From NCBI RefSeq assembly GCF_015706575.1, contig NW_024037062.1:8614811-8678810 (forward strand): a stretch of DNA of 64,000 nucleotides, read 5' to 3'. Below are positions 1-12,164 of this stretch, piece after piece. How positions within the stretch are numbered: the first letter of the stretch is position 1; every line of letters begins with the position of its first letter. The position numbers were made by a program, and so were the translations under genes. Under the pieces are notes generated by a model. It was not told the DNA's origin and did not search any database. It worked only from the letters and a program-made list of their open reading frames with translations. The stretch comes from Patiria miniata. Taxonomy: Eukaryota; Echinodermata; Asteroidea; Valvatida; Asterinidae.

Positions 1-3000
1 AAGCAAAGACCCTAATTTAAACAACATTGTGTAATGATGACGTCATGATGACGTCATCAGGTGTGTATTTATAGGCAATTAAATTGTGACACTTTTAATA
101 TTCAAAAATGCATAAGAAATCAACCGTACGCGTCCGCAGCATTTTGTTGCCGGCAAGTGGTAGAATAGGTTGAGGTCTTTATTTTATTCACTGTACGTGA
201 AATCACGTGACCCTTGCTTCCGGTCGAAAAAGGCCCAAACCGGAAGTGGCTTATCATTTGAAAGTGGTAATAGATATAAACTTGCTTTTAACGGTGTTAG
301 TCTCTTGGCAAATAGTATTCTTCAAATCATCTACCGATGACGTCATGCAATCTTCGAGCGCCCTCTAGCGACGGGTTGAAAATTAGCAAAAATGTATTTT
401 GAATAGATGTCTGTGGCGAAGTTTGTCGTAATCGCCTAAATATTGGTGTATATGATGACCTTGACCCACTTAAGACGTGTGCGAAGTTTTAGGCAAATGA
501 CGTCATCAGACCGGAAGTTACAATAAAAAGACCCTTTTTCATTTGAAAATTCCTGAAAAATCAACCATGGCAGTTTTTATATTTGTTTTTACTTTAATTG
601 TCGATTGAAGGGTAGGTCTAAAACATTTCAAAGTTTCGAGGCGATAAGCAAACTCGAACATACCCTGTGCACGCTTAAAACTTCACGTTGACAATACCTC
701 TGCTTCAAAACATGCACAGGACAGGACGTCCACAATGTGCATGTACATGCACGTACGTTGTACATAGGCACGTACATCGTATGTCAGTCAGCCTGCAGCG
801 CACGTGTTGCTGAGGTCAAATCCTGTCCACAGTGACCGTTTTAGCCGATTTTCGGCTAACTTTGACAGATTTTATGTTCATGCATGCACATGGACGTATT
901 ATAGCACTCTTGGCATTAATCTTTTTCAGATATCATTGAAAGTTGGCATAAGCATAGTCCCTATAGCCAAGACGTGTCCCGAAGAGTGACGTCATGGTGA
1001 CGTCATCAAGTGATTTATTATGGATTTATGAATAATTAATTTTTCTCATAGACTTTGTACACAGCTTTCTCCACAAGTCTTTCCCTATACAACACTGATA
1101 TATCTTACTGAGTAGTTCTGAACTTCGGCTGAGAATTACTATGAGAAGGAAAAAGAAATCGTATTTTTTTACGCCTTTCATTTGATTGAAAATATTCCCA
1201 AGAGTTAGAATAGCAAGTAATATTTTATAAAAATGTTTCAGTTTAAAGGAAAATCACGCATTTAAAGGTGCAGTTTTTCTGCAGTGGGATTTTTAACCTA
1301 TTGACTTTGTACACGTTTTCAAGCCACCATTTTCGTATTTTGGCGATCTGGAATCGTCATCAAAGTTACAGCCAAGAAAGACCCTCATACAAAAATTATG
1401 CCAAGACTATGACTCACGATGACGTCATCACCTAATTCTTTATTGACTTTTGAAAATTTACGTACATATTGTGAAGTCTTATATCTACAGAAATGTAAGT
1501 CCGATTGGGTTGAAACTTGGTATGTGGCTATACCAGGATGTGTTATAGATTAAAAATGAGGTGACGTCATGATGACGTCATCTTGAGATTTTATATAATA
1601 TTTATTTGTTTGGACTTTTAGCCATATCTCCCGAACGCAACATGCAAAATGCAAAATTCTTTTTTGCATTTGGTCTGTTATGTAATAGCTATTTGCACAA
1701 AACTTGAAAAAAAAGTGTGACGTCATCATGACGTCATCAAAATGCGATTTTGCAAAACTCATATAAGGAAAGGTCCAATTGTCATGAAACTTGGTGGGTA
1801 GGTAGTTAATCATACTAGTATGCAAAGTTCGAAGTGACGTCACGATGACGTCATCAACAAATTAAAAATTTTTGTCGATTTTCAAAGTGCGTTTTCGACT
1901 CTTTGCCAGTAATTTATTTAGATCACTCTTTGTCCAAGCAAAGACCTTGTGCACACGCACATACATCGTATTGCCGAGGTCAAATCCTGTCCACAGTGAC
2001 CGTTTTAGCCGATTTTCGGCTAACTTTGACAGATTTTATGTTCATGCATATTCAGGGCATATTATTGATTAAAAAAAATCATAATGCGGAAAAGCCCTAT
2101 GTTCTGTTGCAAACAGACATAGATCTCTAGTTTTTTCCTTCTTTTTGTCGCCAAAACCCCATAGACTTTGTGCACGTTTTTTCTGGCCTCCACTTTTGGC
2201 ATTAATCTTTGTCAGACATCATTCAAAGTTTGCATAAGCATAGTCCCTATAGCAAAGATGTGTCCCGAAGATTGACGTCATGGTGACGTCATCGACTAAT
2301 TTATTATAGATTTTTGAATATTTAATTTTTCCCATAGACTTTATACACAGAAATTTTAAAAAAAGTTGTCGATTTTCAAAGGACATTTTCGACTCTTTGC
2401 CAGTAATTCATTTACACCACTCTTTGTCCAAGCAAAGACCCTAATTCAAACAACATTGTGGAATGATGACGTCATGATGACGTCATCCTGTGTTGATTGA
2501 TAGGCAAATAAATTGTGACACTTTTAATATTTAAAAATGCATAAGAAATCGACCATACGCGTCCGCAGCATTCTGTTGCCGGCAAGTGGTAGAGTAGGTG
2601 GAGGTCTTTATTTCATTCAGTGTGCGAGAAATCACGTGACCCTTGCTTCCGGTCGAAAAAGGCCAAAACCGGAAGTGGCTTTTCATTTAAAAGTGGTAAT
2701 AGATATGAACTTGCTTTTAACGGTGTTAGTCTCTCGGCCAATAGTATTTTTCAAATCATTTACCAATGACGTCATGCAATATTCGAGCGCCCTCTAGCGA
2801 CAGGTTGAAAATTTTCAAAAATGTGTTTTGAATAGATGTCTGTGGTGAAGTTTGTCAGAATCGCCTAAATACTGGTGTATAGGATGACCTTGACCCCCTT
2901 AAGACGTGTGAGAAGTTTTAGGCGTATGACGTCATCAGACCGGAAGTTATAATGAAAAGACCCTTTTTCCTTTGAAAATTCCTGAAAAATCAACCATGGC

Positions 3001-4880
3001 AGTTTTTATATTTGTTTTTACTTTAATTGTCGATTTAAGGGTAGGTCTAAAACATTTCAAAGCTTCGAGGCAATAAGCGAACTCGAACATGGCACATGCA
3101 CGCTTAAAACTTCAAGTTGACAATATACCTCTGCTTTAAAACATGCACAGGACGTCCACAGTGTACATGTACATGCACGTACGTTGTACATACGCACATA
3201 CATCGTATGTCAGTCAGCCCGCAGCGCTAGCGCACGTGTTGCTGAGGTCAAATCCTGACCACAGTGACCGTTTTAGCCGATTTTCGGCTAACTTTGACAA
3301 AACATGCACAGGACGTCCACAATGTACATGTACATGTACATGCACGTACGTTGTACATACGCACATGTACATCTTATGTCAGTCAGACTGCAGGGCAAGT
3401 GTTGCTGAGGTCAAATCCTGAAAACAGTGACCGTTTTAGCCGATTTTCGGCTAACTTTGACAGACTTTATGTTCATGCATAGTCAGAGACGTATTATTGA
3501 TAAAACAATCATAATGCGGAAAAGCCCTATGTTCTGTTGCAAACAGACATAGATCTCTAGTTTCTCTTTTTTTTTTTCTTCCACTTTTTTTCCCATAGGA
3601 TAACACGTGTTTTCGTTCTACAACGCACTTTTGGACTTTTTTCAAATCCGATCGACTTCAAACCCGGCACACACTTAGACCACCATCTGAAGATGTGCAC
3701 TGAAACTTTTCGTCATGCTGACGTCATCACGTGATTTATTATAGATTTTTGAATATTTAATTTTTCCCATAGACTTTGTACACAGAAATTTAAAAAAAAT
3801 GTCAATTTTCAGAGGGCATTTTCGACACTTTGCCAGTAATTCATCTACACCAATCTTTGTGCAAGCAATGACCCTAATTCAAACAACATTGTGTAACGAT
3901 GACGTCATGATGACGTCATCCGGTGTTTATTTATGGGCAATTAAATTGTGACACTTTTAATATTTAAAAATGCATAAGAAATCAACCGTACGCGTCCGCA
4001 GCATTCTGTTGCCGGCAAGTGGTAGAGTAGGTTGAGGTCTTTATTTCATTCAGTGTGCGTAAAATCACGTGACCCTTGCTTCCGGTCGAAAAAGGCCCAA
4101 ACCGGAAGTGGCTTATTATTTAAAAGTGGTAATAGATATGATCTTGCTTTTAACGGTGTTAGTCTCTTTGCTGATAGTATTCTTCAAATCATCTACCGAT
4201 GACGTCATGCAATCTTCGAGCGCCCTCTAGCGACAGGTTGAATATTTTCAAAAATGTATTTTGAATAGATGTCTGTGGCGAAGTTTGTCGGAATCGCCTA
4301 AATATTGGTGTATATGATGACCTTGACCCACTTAAGACGTGTGCAAAGTTTAAGGTGTATGACGTCATCAGACCGGAAGTTATAATGAAAAGACCCTTTT
4401 TCCTTAAAAAATTCCTGAAAAATCAACCATGGCAGTTTTTACATTAGTTTTTACTGTAATTGTCTATTTATGGGTAGGTCTAAAATATTTCAAAGCTTCA
4501 AGGCAATAAGCAAACTCGGACATGCCCTGCGCACGCTTAAAACTTCAGGTTGACAATAACTCTGCTTTAAAACATGCACAGTCCACAATGTACATGTACA
4601 TGTACATGCACGTACGTTGTACATATCGTATGTCAGTCAGCCCGCGCGCAGCGCACGTGTTGCTGAGGTCTATCCTGTCCACAGTGACCGTTTTAGCCGA
4701 TTTCCGGCTAACTTTGACAGATTTCATGTTCATGCATAGTCAGGGACGTAGGATAGACACTTTTTGTATAGAATACGCATGTACATGTTCATTCGACCTG
4801 GATGAAACTCCTTTACGGCAGTCATTAATAAAACGGTCGAAACAGCTCAGTGTTTGTCCACAAACACATTTCTAGTTTCA
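1..4880. repeat. Higher-order tandem repeat rich in TGACGTCA palindromes
   Basis: The same block begins near 1, 2433 and 3864 (it starts with a variant of AAGCAAAGACCCTAATT). The last period is about 1.43 kb; the first is longer because 1030-1900 holds extra related sequence. Each copy contains, in order: paired TGACGTCA sites; a block with ACGCGTCCGCAGC; paired CCGGAAGT motifs; GTACAT-rich simple sequence; and a block with GACCGTTTTAGCCGATTT. I count about 24 exact TGACGTCA octamers across 4.4 kb, often as pairs 2 bp apart. No coding sequence is convincing; the short ORFs repeat between units. It lies upstream of the first visible MMP exon, so it is probably intronic or 5' to that gene. Confidence 0.85.
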
Positions 4881-4985
4881 CTTGAATTTCACACATTGAA
4901 CTCAAACCAAAAAAGTACAAATCATAATGTCGTTTTCATGGCGACAGATTTGATTTAGGTACAGTGAAACAGGTATATCTCTTAT

Positions 4986-5111
4986 TTGAGTCGTGTGGTT
5001 CTGAACAGAATCAGTTGTTTTAATTCAACGTTTCGAACATTGTGCTCTGTTCGTCATCATGAGACTGATGACGAACATTGCCTGGTTCCTCTCAGAACCA
5101 CACAACTCAAG
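4986..5111. mobile_element. Short foldback (MITE-like) element
   Basis: The ends form an inverted repeat: TGAGTCGTGTGGTTCTGA at 4988-5005 faces its near-complement at about 5093-5109. Inside, GTTCGTCATCA and TGATGACGAAC (about 5047-5074) form a second perfect hairpin. It codes for nothing. It sits about 130 bp before the MMP catalytic exon. Confidence 0.6.
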
Positions 5112-5240
5112 AGAGATAATATTCACATGGTATCACAGCTAATCTGCCATATACTTTGTTCATGTCCACAGTCCACCATGCAAACCTGTACAAGTCTCAG
5201 ACATCTCTTTATTCACGGAATTGTTTGTGTTTTCCTGTAG

Positions 5241-5399
5241 GAATCAACCTGTTTCAGGTGGCAGCGCACGAGTTCGGTCACAGCCTGGGCTTGGGGCATT
5301 CCAATGTACAGGGGGCGCTGATGTTTGCGTTCTACGCCGGCTACGTGCCAAACTTCCAGCTGCACTCCGATGATATTTTAGGCATCCAGGCACACTACG
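5241..5399 (+). CDS. MMP exon a: catalytic zinc site
   Basis: This exon follows the acceptor TTTTCCTGTAG and ends at the donor GTAATG. It enters in the second base of a Gly codon. It encodes [19 protein letters not shown], with three zinc-binding His and the catalytic Glu, then the Met-turn and the end of the catalytic domain ([11 protein letters not shown]). Confidence 0.93.
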
Positions 5400-8300
5400 G
5401 TAATGCGGTTTTTTTTCTCTCTTACAAATACAATGAAGAAATTTCTCAATGGTCGTGCACTGTACCCCGACTCGTTTACGTGCAAACAATACGGGCCTTC
5501 GAGACGCCCGTGTGCTCTACTAATAGACGGTTGAAATTTGTAATGTCAGGTCGCCCACTGCTTTAGGCTTTGTACTCGAAGATCCTTGTTCAAAATGTAA
5601 TGAGACATGGCCTACTTAGAATACGGATTGATGTTTTCGGAAAACTTGAGCTATCCATCCTTTTATAGGATTGTCAAAATCCCGGTAACTTTGCGAGAGT
5701 CACTCGTTCACCGCGCGCACTATTTACGCCGCCATGTTTGTTTGCGTTATTTGCCTCGCTTTGATTTTCAAGAGGGCGTACCTTGAGGAAGGTCTTTTGT
5801 ATGTTTCTTGTGTTTGTTCCCAGAAAATGTCAGTCAAATAAATAAAGCGTTCCCTCTTTCGTTCACAAATGTAGTCTTTTATGTACCAACTTCAGGCCAA
5901 TTAACCTATCGCGCTAGAATTGTGTCAACGCAGCTATGAAATATTGTCCAATTACATGATATACAAGTGGACGCGGAACGCGCAAAATCTGAGAACAAAA
6001 CTTTAGTGTACAAAATTCCATAGGGTTGTCTAAGGGGCGTGGCTCACTCGCAAACGGCGATAGGTCAATTATAATTATTCTCAATTGTTCTCAGACTCAA
6101 AAATTCCACGAAGAGTCACAGCTTTTGATGCCACCACAACGGGCACTGCTTTACAGAACATTCGTCTTTACATATTGTGCATACTTGTATATGACTTCCA
6201 TATTAATGTGCACTTTTACCGAGGATTGGTGCTTATAGTGTTTACTGTTATAGCTCTGTCTTCAATACTGTATTTTCATTGGCCTAGAACGATCACGTGT
6301 TAAGTTTATAAAAAGTCATGGCATACTCCCTTCAGTGTGCTATGACTTTGTACGTACGGTACGTTCGGTGTGAAACGCTTGTATCGTTGGTATACCCTCG
6401 CTATTTTTACCATATTTTCACGCATGAGTGGGAGCAGCGAACTAGCAGACGATCAGCTGTTTCGAGCACGCGACATGCATGTGAGTTGACGTTCGATTGT
6501 CATGATTGTTGTGTTTACTGCTGTTTGTTTTCGTGACTTTTACATCAAAGTCCCAAGAATCCAAGACAGAGGTATAACCAATCAATTGGGCGCATAGCAC
6601 CATCGGGTGCTTATAAAAACGTCATATCCCGCATCACAGCAGTCAACAATTGTTAAATATACATGTACCTATTATTTAGCCCCGCCCTATAATGCTTTGA
6701 CAAATCACAGTCTCCATTGAAGGCTGACATGCGTGCACTCAAAAGTCCGACATTCGTGCCGATCTAGTCTTTTTTTATTTGCATCCGCAACACCACTAGA
6801 CGTCATCACGCTCTTTATGCATATGTATAATATGCTAATTAGGCAATCGCCAAGGCGAAATTTTCACACTTTGCCCTCGATTGTGTTAAATGAATGCATG
6901 AATGTGTTTAATCATAATATAGTCTGAGTTAATTCTTCAATCCGGTTCGTTAGTGTGACATCAGTTCAGTTTAAACCACGCCCACTGGCCATTAAGTAGC
7001 ATTGGAACCATTGGAACCGGAAGTTAACGCAACTTGAGCGTTTATCCAATGGGCGCTAGTAATTAGTGGTGCGTGCACGTCTATGGCGTTTTTACTAACG
7101 AACCGGATGATAATTTATTTTCGTCACTGTTTAACTGTTTAACTGTTCGACGTACACGTGATGATGTCCACGTACACACTGGGCGGGGCCTATAATGACT
7201 AGGTCTGTTGTATAGGCATTGTTCTAACATCTGGTTCTTTCTTTGTTGTTTTATACAGGTATCGGCTCCGGTGGACCCGATGTGACCATGGCCCCCAACC
7301 CGCCCGAGCCTGATGCACCTTGCACCGGCAGAGTAGATGCCGTCACCACCACCAGAGATCGAAGCACCTACATTTTTGAAGGTTAGTTGAGATTTTTCAT
7401 AATTATTGTGGGACGTTTCTTTCAAGCACACAGTTTAAAATGTGTCTCAAATACTGGACTTCTTCTGTATTGTGAGCCATCTTGAAAAGTGGTCTTCTTC
7501 AAATTTAAAATCTAGACTGCTTTTCAACTTGATAATCACGATGGAAACTACAAAACACAGGAAAAACAAATCCCGTATCAGTACTAGACAGAATTTTTTC
7601 GGGGGGTGGAATTTTGAGAAAATTTGGCCGGAATGACTGCACGGATTGTTACAGGATAGCTTGTTGGCTAGAGGTAGGGTTGTTTTTTTCTCTCTGGCTT
7701 TGAATGCACCTTCATTGTTAACCCTATAACAGTCCTGAATGCTCAAATGTTTACATGATTCTGCAATTAATCAATTAAAATAAAGAGCACAGCCTGCAAC
7801 GCATAAAGAGTCTTTGTTGAAACAATGAAGCGGCAACCAAACTAAAGACTAATCCAGACAATCGGGCGCTGTACACTCACAAGGCCCCCTTCATGGAGAA
7901 ACCAAATGAACAATAGCTAGCACAATGCTTTCGCCAATGAAAGGGGCCTCCGTGATAGAATTGACAGCGTGCTCGGATTGGTACGTATACGTTATGGTTT
8001 GGGAACACACATTAAAACAAAGCAACAAAAAGAGGTTCATTCCGTCATGAATTCAACAATGATACATTAATGTCATTTTCTGTCTATGTCATGCAGGGAG
8101 TAACGTTTGGAAATTTGAATTTGGCGCGTCCCGTATTTCCACTGGTTCCCACAAGTCTATCTCCTCGACTTTCGTTGGTCTACCAGACAATATCGACGCT
8201 GCGCTTTACGACCCCAGGAATATGAAGACGTACTTTTTCAAGGTACGGAACAAGAATAACAAAAAAATTGTGGGGAAACAGTTTTTGTGAACAACGGCAG

Positions 8301-9644
8301 GCTTTTACAAGCCCTCTTCGTGCAAACTGTTCTTGCCGTTAAAAACCGGGATCATTTGCGTTTCATGCATTTTGTTGGTTTCAAATAATAACGCTACTCA
8401 AAATCCAAAGACGAATATTCAAAACCCAACCCGTTGAAGTTTCAGCTCATTTGATATTACACGTTTTGAGAAAACAGTGACAAACCATGCATAGCCCTTT
8501 TTTATCACGAAATGCCATTTCGTCCATAGCACTCTCTGTTTCCAAAAATCAGTCAATTGACTGATAGTTGGAAATCACCTACATTCCTTGATTTCTTCCA
8601 CATGACAGCGGGGTGTTTAGAACCAGTATGCCATCTATAATCCAAGTCACATTTTTTATAATAGTTCGCTAGGTCTCTATTAGGAGCTAAATGCAAATCA
8701 TCATATATGCCTTTTAAATGTGTGTATTTATAATGAACTTCATTCCGTAATCAAAGAGTTGACTTGAACATATCAGTAGAAGAAAATTACGATTTGGATG
8801 ATTTATTTTTGATAATTTATTTTGTTTCAATTTCAGGGAAGTCAATATTGGCGATTTAACAACGAGGTCATGGATGCCAATTTTCCGAGTCCTATTACCG
8901 GTGACTGGGGCACCTTGCCGGGCGATCTCGACGCTGCCTTTTTCTGGAGTGGGAACGGCCAAATCTTCTTCATAAAAGGTGGGTGGAAAGTTTACTTTAT
9001 TGTTTGATATCTGTGCCCCAAACCTAGTCTACGTTACCATTCAGCACTCCAGATTCAAGAAACATTGAGTTTTAAGTAAGTAGGTCTTGGAACTAGACAA
9101 AGCAACGTTAGAAGCTCCCGGATGTCAACACCTATTGATTTGCACACCAGTTTTGACTGGTTGCTATGTGTTGCCATTCAGCACTCCCGACTCAGGAATC
9201 ATCCAGTTTCAATCAAATGAGTCTAGGAGCCAGATAAGCCAATGTGGGAAAAATTCCCGGATGTCTGCGCTCACAGATAGAGCAAATTAAAGTTTTGTTC
9301 GTCCTTTTCCCGCAGGCGATAAGTATTACCGCTTCAATAACGGCAAGGTCGACGAAGGCTACCCGCGTGACCTGAGCGTCTGGAAAATCCCTGGTAACCA
9401 GGTCACTGCTGCCATGCAGTGGACCAACCGGAGGACGTACTTCTTCACCCCGAATGGAGGCTTCTACCGGTTTAATGACCGGCGCTTCAAGGTGGAAGTT
9501 GGCTACCCGCGGCCCGTTGCCTCAGCGTGGCAGGGGTGTATGAACACCATCGAAGCGGCCACGCCTACCGCTGGTGTTAGTGGTCTGGTATCCAGTCTTC
9601 TCGCAATGGTGTTGCCTGTTGTTTTAGGAAACATTTACTTTTAG
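5241..9644 (+). CDS. Matrix metalloproteinase, 3' part: zinc site, hinge, hemopexin domain, GPI-type tail
   Basis: The gene encodes a zinc endopeptidase that acts on extracellular matrix or cell-surface proteins. Five coding exons are visible: 5241-5399, 7259-7381, 8097-8242, 8837-8978 and 9316-9644. All have AG/GT borders and compatible phases (1, 1, 0, 1 between them), giving about 299 residues. In order the protein has the zinc motif [12 protein letters not shown] (HExxHxxGxxHS) with a Met-turn (ALMF), a short Pro-rich hinge, and four hemopexin blades bracketed by Cys (CTGRVDA to WQGC). A small-residue stretch and a hydrophobic C-terminus ([15 protein letters not shown]) follow. No cytosolic tail follows that segment, which matches GPI-anchored MMPs (MMP17/MMP25 type); anchoring is inferred. 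Signal peptide, cysteine-switch propeptide and the first half of the catalytic domain are not in the window. Confidence 0.93.
5400..7258 (+). other. MMP intron
   Basis: The intron is 1.86 kb from GTAATG to TTATACAG. I see no coding sequence or structured repeat in it, only AT-rich DNA with scattered short ORFs. Confidence 0.7.
7259..7381 (+). CDS. MMP exon b: hinge and start of hemopexin blade I
   Basis: It encodes a Gly/Pro-rich hinge ([19 protein letters not shown]), then [21 protein letters not shown]. The Cys is the expected first partner of the disulfide that closes the hemopexin propeller. The donor is GTTAGT. Confidence 0.92.
8097..8242 (+). CDS. MMP exon c: end of blade I, start of blade II
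   Basis: It begins after ATGCAG and reads [10 protein letters not shown], then [17 protein letters not shown] and KTYFFK, the repeat-boundary pattern of MMP hemopexin domains. It ends at GTACGG in phase 0. The flanking introns (7382-8096, 8243-8836) hold nothing recognisable. Confidence 0.92.
8837..8978 (+). CDS. MMP exon d: blade II to blade III
   Basis: It begins after AATTTCAG with [11 protein letters not shown], continues to [15 protein letters not shown] and ends in IFFIKG at the donor GTGGGT. YWRF and LDAAF are hallmark blade motifs. The next intron (8979-9315) shows no feature. Confidence 0.92.
9316..9644 (+). CDS. MMP last coding exon: blades III-IV and hydrophobic C-terminus
   Basis: It begins after TTCCCGCAG with DKYYRFNN, then [15 protein letters not shown] and FYRFNDRRF. 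The closing Cys is in [10 protein letters not shown] Thr/Ala/Gly-rich spacer and about 17 hydrophobic residues precede TAG. This end is the sequence basis for proposing GPI anchoring. Confidence 0.93.
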
Positions 9645-11043
9645 ACAAACACCCTTGTACTTGCGTTTTAAAAGGCATATAGGATCATTTGCGTTTATCC
9701 TTAAGGTAAATTACCGAATTATTATCAAAGAGCTTCCTTGAATTAAAAATCGTACTGGTACTATAAAACAGCAAACACTCCGTGAAATCATTCCGTCTGG
9801 CTTGCTGTCAGTAAGAAGAAATCAAGAAATGTATATGGGATTTTTTGACTGATCCTTAAAAAAGAGTACAAATAACGAAATCTTCTTTCGTAATATTTTT
9901 GCGCATGATTTTTCACTGTTTAATTGAAAGGTAACCTCATCAACAGGTAAGGTTTTGAACATTCTTCATTGGAATTTGAGTGGTGTTATAATTGGAAACG
10001 AACAAAACGCATGACAGAACAATGGTACACGCCTTTAACAAAATTGTTTTCAAGCACGAAGCGGTATGTAAACAACACACAGTGACTGTGCTGTGCTTAT
10101 GAATAAGATAAAAAAAAAAACATAAAAGAAAGCAAACATTTGTCCCAAATTTTCCAAAATGCTGCAGCTTTGCCCGTAAATACAGACTTCCTTCAAGGAA
10201 TAGAAATGACCGTCGCACAAGCACGTTTAATGAACTGGCTAAAATGAAATTCTATTAATCGATTGGCTATTCGAAAGCATAGTTTATAGTTAGGAAAATA
10301 GTGCTTAATTTTGAAATTATGAATTTGTTAATATTTATCGTGGCACCACATAGTTTTTTCTGATTTAAAGAGATAACATTTTCCACAACAGTACATGAAA
10401 AAGAATTTAAAAATGCATGAGAAATGAGTACAATTATTTCAAATGTCCTTCGTTAATCATAACAAAATGCGATGAATTTCGTAATGTAATTCGTACTACC
10501 GACCCTCACTAGAATAAATCCTATAGTTAAATATCTATCATGTATTTTATTCATGATGCTGTTATGACCAAAGTACTCAGATTTTGCAAACTACTATTTA
10601 ATAAAAAAAAAACTTATCAAAACTAAAACGGCCTGAATAAGTCTGTGCTTGTTTTACTGGTGCGTTTTGAATTACAATATGTCAAACGCATGCGCAGTTT
10701 TAGACCTTTTCATTCAACTCCCTTTTATTTATTATCTCCGCCAAGTGTGTACTGTTGGCTTACATTGGAATAATTATATTCTTCGTATGTAAACTTTGGG
10801 ACCTCGCCCGACCAAGAGAAATTTGGCACGCCTTAAGAGAAGACGTCGCACACCTTTGCCAAAATATTTGACCGTGCTGGTCCCAGAGTGCCAGCCTCAG
10901 TCATCTTTGTTACTGTCTCACGTAAATGACCACCTGATTGTAACTTGTGAATTAGACTTGCATAAGTCCCACCTTGGCCCCAAAATTTGACCCAGATGCC
11001 GATCTCATTTCAGACCACATTGGTCTGGTACCAAATGTTCTGG
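9645..11043. other. MMP 3' flank, no gene seen
   Basis: AT-rich sequence with no convincing ORF. An AATAAA at about 10513 could serve as a poly(A) signal, but it is one of several AT-rich possibilities. Confidence 0.5.
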
Positions 11044-11152
11044 ATGGCAGCAAACACACCGTCCTTTTGAATTTTTTGCGTCATTGTTAAGCTAATGTGC
11101 ACATGTTTCAAAACGAAGCAAACAACAGAAAAGAGCCAGTGTGTTTGCTGCC
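11044..11152. mobile_element. Small foldback repeat also found in each GPCR spacer
   Basis: GGCAGCAAACACACCG on the left faces GCCAGTGTGTTTGCTGCC on the right, about 109 bp end to end. The same element with the same inner text (GCGTCAT, TAAGCTAATG, AAGCAAACAACAGAAAAG) recurs at about 19036, 24870, 32275 and 39674 in the receptor array. It is therefore a dispersed element, not a property of the array alone. Confidence 0.65.
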
Positions 11153-11758
11153 GCCAAGCGTCAAGTCGTCACCGTTTTCACGGGGGAAGAGGCGAATCTA
11201 CTAGTCTTTCACTGTCTGCACAGACATGCAAGAAAATCGCGTTTTAAGTTGGTCCTTTTTTTCATTTAACAATTTGAAATGTAAAGATGAATAGAATATG
11301 CAAGATTTAGGTATCAGAGGAAAGAAGAGCTTCTAATCTTCCTAAATGTAGCAAATTGTTAGAAAAATAGGTGATCAGTTTTGCAGAATTAATCAATTAA
11401 GAGAAGTGTCTGTACGTGAAAACGAAAAAAAAAAACGACGAAATAGCAAATTCACCCCTGGAGCTGTAAAATTCGCCCCGTCGTGAAAAGGCTCGAGTCA
11501 GTATGCGCAGATTTTGCACTACTGCGCTCAGAGTCAGTGGCGTATCCAGCAGGGGGGGGGGGGCAGGGGGGCACTTTGCAGGCTGTTCTTTGCTAGGAGT
11601 TCTTCTGACATCAATCTCACCAAAGAAAACCCGCTCAACAACTATAACAGTGCGCCGTGATAATGTGCATAATATATAGTATGCATAATAATGGTCAGTT
11701 TTGAAGAGCGCCCCCATTTTGGAAGATGGGTACCAGCCGCCCCCCCCCCCCTTCCCAA
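11153..11758. other. Intergenic; partial hAT-like end and a duplicated ~90-bp segment
   Basis: CAGTGGCGTATCCAGC followed by a G run at 11535 resembles one hAT terminus, but I find no matching right end. A segment at 11653-11741 is repeated at 12179-12270, on the other side of the complete MITE at 11759. Confidence 0.5.
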
Positions 11759-12156
11759 CAGTGGCGTCGCCAAGGGGGAGGGGCCAGGGGGGGGCACGTG
11801 CCCCCCCTGGAAAACCTAGTGCCCCCCCCCGAGTGCCCCCCCCCCCATCAAATGCTGGTGCCCCCCCCCCCCTATCCTCTGCAAAATTCTGCGCGTTGTT
11901 AAAATCATTACCTCAAAAATAGTAATTTCTGGATATATCTTCAGATCGAATTTAGCATCAAATGTGGCACCATTTTGCATCTAGCCCATCCTCCGTATGC
12001 GAAAATGTTCCAAAGGGGAGGGGGGCACCCCCTCCCCTTAGACCCCTCCCCCAGGATGGCGATCCGTATCCACCTAAGTGCCCCCCCCCCCCCCATCAAA
12101 TGCTGGTGCCCCCCCCCTGTGCCCCCCCCAGACTGAAAAGTCTGGTGACGCCACTG
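11759..12156. mobile_element. hAT-type MITE with perfect 8-bp target duplication
   Basis: Termini CAGTGGCGTCGCCA and TGGTGACGCCACTG form near-perfect terminal inverted repeats. The flanks carry the direct repeat CTTCCCAA (11751-11758 and 12157-12164). Eight-bp duplications and CAGTGGCG-type ends are typical of hAT elements. The 398-bp interior is poly-C/G rich and non-coding. Confidence 0.9.
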
Positions 12157-12164
12157 CTTCCCAA

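Noticed and set aside
1-4880. CRISPR-like array
   Set aside because: Units are over a kilobase long and diverged, and the DNA is animal; there are no short regular spacers.
1-5240. Upstream MMP exons (propeptide, first half of catalytic domain)
   Set aside because: No PRCGxPD switch or other MMP motif with splice sites was found in any frame here.
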